DNA of 64,000 bases from CAYRXM01 sp964449465 (GTDB lineage: Bacteria; Chloroflexota; Anaerolineae; JAFGEY01): assembly GCA_964449465.1 (NCBI GenBank), contig CAYVBK010000009.1:1-64000 (forward strand). The letters run 5' to 3'. Position 1 is the first letter of the stretch; every line of letters begins with the position of its first letter. The notes below the pieces were generated by a model. It saw only the letters and a program-made list of their open reading frames with translations. It had not been told where the DNA came from and did not search any database. Both the position numbers and the translations under genes were made by a program. Positions 60,016-64,000 of the stretch are shown piece after piece.

Positions 60016-62508
60016 CTATGAAGTAACCAGGTTGATCAGGCGGCCGGCCGCCCAAACAGTGCGCACGACAGCCTGCCCGCCCATGCTGCGGCGCACCGCC
60101 GCGCTGTTCAGAGCCAACACCTGTGCCTGCTCTTGAGCAATGTCGGCCGGCACAGCGATACGGTCGCGCACCTTGCCGTTGACCTGCACCACCAGCGTGA
60201 TGGTTTCCACCTGTCGCGGCACGGCAGCGCGCTCTTGAACCTGCGGCCAGGCCTGTTGATGGACACTGTATGCCCGGCCCAGCTTTTGCCACAATTCTTC
60301 GGCCAGATGCGGCGCAAACGGAGCCAGCAGCAAGACAAAAACAGGCGCCGCGGCGGCCAGGTCGGCGGTGACACCGTATTGCCGATGATGCGCCGCCATG
60401 TGATTCAGGGCTTGCATCAGGGTTGAGATGGCCGTGTTGAACTTGAACGATTCCACATCGGCGGTGACGCTGGCAACCGTGTGCTGAATCACCTCGTCCA
60501 ATTCTGGATGCTGACGCGGCCCGGATGGTTGCGCGCCGACCACATTGCCAATCAGCCGCCAGACCCGCTCCAGAAACCGCCGCGCTCCGATGATCCCCTG
60601 TTCGTCCCACACCGTATTATTTTCAAAAGGAGCCATAAACATCAAATAGATGCGCAGCGCATCGGCGCCATGTCGGGCGGCCATGTCATCGGGCGTCACC
60701 ACATTGCCGGCCGATTTGGACATGCGGTTGATCTGGCCGGTTTGCTCATCGCGAGCATGCATCACTCCCTGGCTGCGCAGCACCGGAAACGGCTCGCGGA
60801 ACGGTACCAGACCGGCGTCGGCCATCACCTTGACCCAAAAGCGGGCGTACAGCAAGTGGACGATGGCATGCTCGGCGCCGCCCACATATAGATCGGGCGG
60901 CCCCCACTTTTGCAGAGCCGCCGGGTCGAACGGTCGCCCGGTTTCGTGCGGGCTGACAAAGCGCAGAAAATACCAGCTTGAGCAGGCAAAACCATCCAGC
61001 GTATCGGTTTCGCGCCGCGCCGCACTGCCGCACTGCGGGCAGACGGTGTGGACAAATTCTGGCACGTTGGCCAACGGCGAACGGCCATCGCCGCCGGGCC
61101 GCCACTCTTGAATCGGCGGCAGCAGCACCGGCAGGTCTTGTTCTGGCACCGGCACGACGCCGCAACGGTCGCAATAGATCATCGGAATAGGCGCACCCCA
61201 ATAACGCTGCCGCGAGATCAGCCAGTCGCGCATGCGATACTGCACCCGCCGCCGCCCAATCTGACGCGCCTCGATCCAGGCGGCGATCTGTGAGGCAGCC
61301 TCTTGAGAAGGCCGACCATCCCACACTCCCGAATGAACCATCGTGCCGGGCGCAGTATAGGCCGCCGCCAGCGGCTCGCCGTTCCAGCCCGGCGGCGCGA
61401 CCACCACCCGGATGGGGATGTCGTGCCGGTGGGCAAAATCCCAATCGCGCTCATCGTGGGCCGGCACGCCCATGATCGCTCCGCCGCCATACCCGGCCAG
61501 CACATAATCGGCCACATAGATCGGCACATGGGCACCGCTCAACGGGTGAACGGCATAGCTACCACTGAACACACCGGCGCGGTTTTGCTGCTGCCGCTCC
61601 ACGTCACTACGCCGACAAGCCTGCTCAATATAGGCCACCACCCCGGCACGTTGCTCAGGCGTCGCCACCCGCTCCACCAGCGGATGCTCGGGCGCCAGAA
61701 CAACACAAGTCATGCCATAGATGGTATCCGGGCGGGTGGTATACACGGCAATAGAACAATCTGCATTGGCCACCGGCAGGTTCAGCTCAACTCCCTCGCT
61801 GCGACCGATCCAGTTGCGTTGCATCGCCAGGATATGCTCCGGCCAGTCCAGCGAGTCCAGTGAATCCAACAGTTCTTGGGCATAGGCCGTGATGCGCAGA
61901 TACCACTGCTCCATATCGCGCCGGTAAACGCCGCTGTGTCCACGCCAGCAAACCCCATGCGCATCCACCTGCTCGTTGGCCAGCACCGTCTGACAGCCCG
62001 GACACCACCACTGCCGGCCGTTGGCGCGGTAGGCCAGGCCACGCCGATATAACAACAAGAAAAACCACTGTGTCCAGCGATAATAGTCGGGCGTGCTGGA
62101 ATTGATCTCGCGCTCCCAGTCATACGCGCAGCCCAGCAGGGTCAATTGACGGCGATAATTGGCGGCATAGCGGGTGGTGGTTTCGCGGGGATGGACGCCG
62201 CGCTTGATCGCTTCGTTTTCGGCGGGCAGGCCAAAAGCATCCCAGCCCATCGGATGCAGCACCGCATCTCCCCGCATACGACGATAGCGCGAAATGACGT
62301 CGGTCGGCACATAGTTGCGCCCGTGCCCGACACTCAGGCCGGCGCCAGAGGGGTAAGGAAAGAACTCCAGGCAATAGAATTTGGCTGGATAATCCGGCGG
62401 ATCGTAATCCGCCGGGCCAGAGGTGCGATAGATGGCCGTCTCGGCCCAGCGCTGCTGCCAGCGCGCCTCGACAGCCTGCGGGTTGTACTCATCAAATGGC
62501 GTGTCCAT
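60016..62508 (-). CDS. leuS: Leucyl-tRNA synthetase
   Basis: An 830-aa class I synthetase that charges tRNA-Leu. The HIGH-type motif is PYPSGAGLSVGHGRNY, with Ser for the first His. A Cys pair follows (CPGCQTV), then the CP1 editing domain with TTRPDTIYGMTCVV and GYGGGAIMGVPAHDERDWDF, the RYWGAPIPMIYC segment with CDRC, and RMSKSAGNVV as the KMSKS loop. The ATG at 62508 has AAAGGAG upstream. The frame opens earlier (62673), but that stretch is the regulatory leader. Editing Thr/Asp residues appear intact. Confidence 0.96.
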   Translation of the reverse strand: MDTPFDEYNPQAVEARWQQRWAETAIYRTSGPADYDPPDYPAKFYCLEFFPYPSGAGLSVGHGRNYVPTDVISRYRRMRGDAVLHPMGWDAFGLPAENEAIKRGVHPRETTTRYAANYRRQLTLLGCAYDWEREINSSTPDYYRWTQWFFLLLYRRGLAYRANGRQWWCPGCQTVLANEQVDAHGVCWRGHSGVYRRDMEQWYLRITAYAQELLDSLDSLDWPEHILAMQRNWIGRSEGVELNLPVANADCSIAVYTTRPDTIYGMTCVVLAPEHPLVERVATPEQRAGVVAYIEQACRRSDVERQQQNRAGVFSGSYAVHPLSGAHVPIYVADYVLAGYGGGAIMGVPAHDERDWDFAHRHDIPIRVVVAPPGWNGEPLAAAYTAPGTMVHSGVWDGRPSQEAASQIAAWIEARQIGRRRVQYRMRDWLISRQRYWGAPIPMIYCDRCGVVPVPEQDLPVLLPPIQEWRPGGDGRSPLANVPEFVHTVCPQCGSAARRETDTLDGFACSSWYFLRFVSPHETGRPFDPAALQKWGPPDLYVGGAEHAIVHLLYARFWVKVMADAGLVPFREPFPVLRSQGVMHARDEQTGQINRMSKSAGNVVTPDDMAARHGADALRIYLMFMAPFENNTVWDEQGIIGARRFLERVWRLIGNVVGAQPSGPRQHPELDEVIQHTVASVTADVESFKFNTAISTLMQALNHMAAHHRQYGVTADLAAAAPVFVLLLAPFAPHLAEELWQKLGRAYSVHQQAWPQVQERAAVPRQVETITLVVQVNGKVRDRIAVPADIAQEQAQVLALNSAAVRRSMGGQAVVRTVWAAGRLINLVTS

Positions 62509-62520
62509 GTCGGTTCTCCT

Positions 62521-62574
62521 TTCGGTCGAATGGACCCGAGCGACCGAACCAGAACCCTGGTTCACGCTCAGGTC
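62521..62574 (-). promoter_or_regulatory. Mutually exclusive hairpins before leuS
   Basis: Hairpin 1 pairs GACCTGAGCG (62574-62565) with CGCTCGGGTC (62542-62533) around GAACCAG/CTGGTTC. Hairpin 2 pairs TTCGGTCG (62548-62541) with CGACCGAA (62528-62521), which touches the AGGAG Shine-Dalgarno (62516-62520). They share 62541-62548, so only one can form. Confidence 0.55.
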
Positions 62575-62576
62575 GG

Positions 62577-62615
62577 TTAATCCAGCAACAGTTGTTTGAA
62601 ATGCGCAAGCCCCAT
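62577..62615 (-). CDS. Second leucine-rich leader mini-ORF
   Basis: A 12-codon ORF, MGLAHFKQLLLD, with AAAGGAG at a normal distance. Four of 12 residues are Leu, three in a row (CTG TTG CTG) just before the stop. It lies between the terminator and hairpin 1, whose 5' arm starts 2 nt after its stop. Ribosome position here could decide which hairpin forms. Too short for homology. Confidence 0.45.
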   Translation of the reverse strand: MGLAHFKQLLLD

Positions 62616-62640
62616 GTGAATCGCTCCTTTCCAGACAAAC

Positions 62641-62668
62641 AAAAAAAAGCCGCCCCACCTGGGACGGC
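62641..62668 (-). terminator. Attenuator terminator of leuS
   Basis: GCCGTCCC, loop AGGT, GGGGCGGC, eight T. The bases CCCAGGTG (62663-62656) can instead pair with CGCCTGGG (62711-62704) right after the leader-peptide stop, giving an 8-bp antiterminator. Confidence 0.75.
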
Positions 62669-62711
62669 CGCAAAACCCTCGTTCAACCGGCAGCAAAACA
62701 CCACCCAGGCG

Positions 62712-62780
62712 TCAACCTCTCCAGAGGAGCGCAAGGGCGAGACGAGTATTGCACATACCGGCGATAAAAATAAACATCAT
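62712..62780 (-). CDS. Leucine leader peptide upstream of leuS
   Basis: A 22-codon ORF that starts MMFIFIAGMCN and ends TRLALALLWRG. It carries four Leu codons (CTC, CTT, CTC, CTC) within seven positions near its end. GAGAGG lies 4 nt before the ATG. It follows a promoter, and directly after its TGA lies the antiterminator strand, then the terminator. This is the layout of classical amino-acid attenuation: slow decoding of Leu codons should favour the antiterminator and leuS expression. Too short for homology evidence. Confidence 0.6.
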   Translation of the reverse strand: MMFIFIAGMCNTRLALALLWRG

Positions 62781-62799
62781 ACATCCTCTCACTGCACTT

Positions 62800-62828
62800 A
62801 TTTTAACACAAAACGGGGGCAAAAGCAA
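62800..62828 (-). promoter_or_regulatory. Promoter of the leuS leader
   Basis: On the minus strand, TTGCTT (62823-62828), 17-bp spacer, TAAAAT (62800-62805). Confidence 0.65.
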
Positions 62829-62847
62829 GCCCAGCGCATCGCTTGTC

Positions 62848-62875
62848 TTGACTCGAATGAAAAAGCGAGTATAAT
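62848..62875 (+). promoter_or_regulatory. Promoter for feoAB
   Basis: TTGACT (62848-62853), 16-bp spacer, TATAAT (62870-62875). No convincing Fur or DtxR box was found beside it. Confidence 0.7.
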
Positions 62876-62935
62876 CAAAGGTAGACCGATAAATAATTTT
62901 ATGGCTACCCTAAAAATCTACTCAAGGAGAGAACA

Positions 62936-63169
62936 ATGAACCATGTATGTATTCCACTCAGTCGGTTGGCCGCGCACGAACAGGGCGTGATGGTTGAACT
63001 GCGCGGCGGCAATCACCTGGCAACGCGCCTGGCTACACTGGGTTTTACGCCAGGTGTACCGGTCACAATGGTGCAGAACTATGGTCACGGCCCGCTGATC
63101 GTCTTGGTACGCGAGGCGCGCATTGCCTTGGGGCGTGGCGAAGCGGCGAAAATCTGGGTACAAAAGTGA
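62936..63169 (+). CDS. feoA: Ferrous iron transport protein A
   Basis: A 77-aa SH3-like protein of the FeoA family: IPLSRLAAHEQGVMVELRGG, a short ATRLATLGFTPGVPVTMV turn typical of FeoA, and a C-terminal REARIALGRGEAAKIWV. It assists FeoB in Fe(II) uptake at the cytoplasmic face. AAGGAGA upstream of the ATG. FeoB starts 8 nt downstream. Confidence 0.93.
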   Translation: MNHVCIPLSRLAAHEQGVMVELRGGNHLATRLATLGFTPGVPVTMVQNYGHGPLIVLVREARIALGRGEAAKIWVQK

Positions 63170-63177
63170 GGGAAACG

Positions 63178-64000
63178 ATGTCTCAATCATGTCATCAAGC
63201 CAAGACCGAATACTCAACTCGATCTGTTTTAGACTCGGCGACTTGCCCACTGACGGTAGTGCTGGCCGGGCAGCCCAACGTGGGCAAATCTACAATTTTC
63301 AACATGCTAACCGGCCTCAATCAACACGTGGGCAACTGGCCGGGCAAAACTATTGAGCAAAAGACAGGACAATTGACGTGGGAGGGTATATCAATCAACC
63401 TGGTAGACTTGCCGGGTACCTATAGCCTCACAGCGGCCTCAGAAGAGGAGCGCATTGCCCGCGAGTATGTCATCCGCGAGCGGCCCGATGTGGTGGCAGT
63501 AGTGGTCAATGCAGCTATTCTGGAGCGCAGCCTGTACCTGCTGGCCGAGATGCTATCGCTGCCGGCGCCGGTGGTGGTGGCCTTGAATATGCTCGACGTA
63601 GCCGAGCAAGAGGGTCTGCGCATCGAGCCACAAGTGCTACAAGCGGCGCTGGGCATCCCGGTGGTACCGATGCGCGCCGCCAGCGCTCAGGGGCTGAGCG
63701 AACTGATGCAGACCGTGGTGAGACTGGCACAGGGAGAGATTGACTATCGGCCCAACATGCCGACTATACGCCCCGATCATCGCCCTGTTTTGAGCGAGAT
63801 CGACGAGGCCATTCAAGATCATGTGCCACTGCCCTACACGGCAAGTTGGGTAGCCATCAAGCTGTTGGAGGGCGACCAGGAGATCACCGCCATGATGCAC
63901 GAGCAATTGCCTTTGCCCGAATGGCAGCACATTCATGGGCTGCTGCACCGGCACGAAGATGCCATCCTCGACGTGGCCGGAGCGCGTTATGAATGGATTG
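63178..64000 (+). CDS. feoB: Ferrous iron transporter B, N-terminal part (cut by window edge)
   Basis: 274 residues are visible. The GTPase domain has G1 GQPNVGKST, G3 DLPGTYSL, G4 NMLD and G5-like RAASAQG, with the FeoB-type VGNWPGKTIEQ after G1. A helical domain follows; the TM permease lies beyond 64000. FeoB carries Fe(II) across the membrane. The N-terminus has a short extension with one Cys and two His (SCHQ, SATCPL) that might bind metal. ATG 63178 follows GAGGGAAA. Confidence 0.94.
   Translation, partial: MSQSCHQAKTEYSTRSVLDSATCPLTVVLAGQPNVGKSTIFNMLTGLNQHVGNWPGKTIEQKTGQLTWEGISINLVDLPGTYSLTAASEEERIAREYVIRERPDVVAVVVNAAILERSLYLLAEMLSLPAPVVVALNMLDVAEQEGLRIEPQVLQAALGIPVVPMRAASAQGLSELMQTVVRLAQGEIDYRPNMPTIRPDHRPVLSEIDEAIQDHVPLPYTASWVAIKLLEGDQEITAMMHEQLPLPEWQHIHGLLHRHEDAILDVAGARYEWI

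Noticed and set aside
62683..62784. 33-codon Tyr-rich ORF in the leuS leader (starts MYDVYFYRRYVQY)
   Set aside because: Its Shine-Dalgarno touches the ATG with no spacing, and it overlaps, in another frame, the Leu-rich leader that has proper spacing and fits the downstream gene.
62640..62800. T-box riboswitch for leuS
   Set aside because: The conserved AGGGTGGNACCGCG core is not present; the nearest words (GGGTGGTGTTTTGC, GAGGGTTTTGCGG) do not fit. Leader-peptide attenuation explains the terminator better. GAGACGAGTA on the plus strand resembles stem I only by chance and faces feoA.

Overview
The window looks like a piece of a Chloroflexota chromosome, most likely Anaerolineae-like. The reasons are indirect: tandem GT-C membrane glycosyltransferases, a LysW carrier protein, STAND proteins with sigma-region-4-like N-termini, a dnaG-rpoD pair with a large non-conserved rpoD region, an FGAC-type primase zinc finger, many GTG/TTG starts, and no outer-membrane genes. 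No rRNA, CRISPR array, transposase or integrase gene was seen. There is one tRNA (Asn, GTT).

Region 1 (1-13050) is an accessory signalling or conflict-type island. On the plus strand are a STAND NTPase, an overlapping TPR partner, a sigma-4/zinc-finger protein and, at the far end, an ECF-like sigma factor. On the minus strand, probably as one operon, are an AAA ATPase with winged helix, a kinase-like/TPR fusion, a multi-TM protein and a membrane-anchored CHAT protease, in that transcriptional order. Between the divergent sigma and ATPase genes lie two dyads with the same arms and spacing (CTTGAW-N12-WTCAAG). A nested insertion of MITE-like elements has split the minus operon.

Region 2 (13.1-27.4 kb) is mixed housekeeping and accessory content: an esterase, a flavin reductase, a GT-C enzyme, a D-hydroxyacid dehydrogenase, a SulP-STAS-cNMP transporter, a GNAT enzyme, a propeller lipoprotein, a phosphoesterase, a homocysteine methyltransferase, a rhodanese lipoprotein, a polyferredoxin and LysW. 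Region 3 (27.5-32.5 kb) holds tRNA-Asn, rpoD, dnaG and a GNAT gene.

Region 4 (32.6-52.7 kb) is a 16-gene, one-direction glycan locus with nearly every gene overlapping or abutting the next. It has a GT87 enzyme, two GT2, one GT4, six large GT-C enzymes, two LPG-synthase-like membrane proteins, a methyltransferase, and an epimerase/aminotransferase/acyltransferase trio for an N-acylated amino sugar. It probably builds a lipid-linked or cell-surface glycan.

Region 5 (52.7-53.9 kb) is a graveyard: a zinc-ribbon pseudogene carrying two different MITEs, each with a clear target-site duplication, followed by an orphan antitoxin-like gene. Region 6 (53.9-64 kb) holds a response regulator, CcmF, a UroD-like enzyme, a PHP phosphatase, an HlyD lipoprotein, leuS and feoAB (feoB cut by the window edge). 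leuS is preceded by what reads as a leucine attenuator: promoter, leader peptide with RLALALL, mutually exclusive antiterminator and terminator pairing, then a second Leu-rich mini-ORF and a pair of alternative hairpins at the leuS Shine-Dalgarno.

All calls come from reading the sequence; no database search was run.
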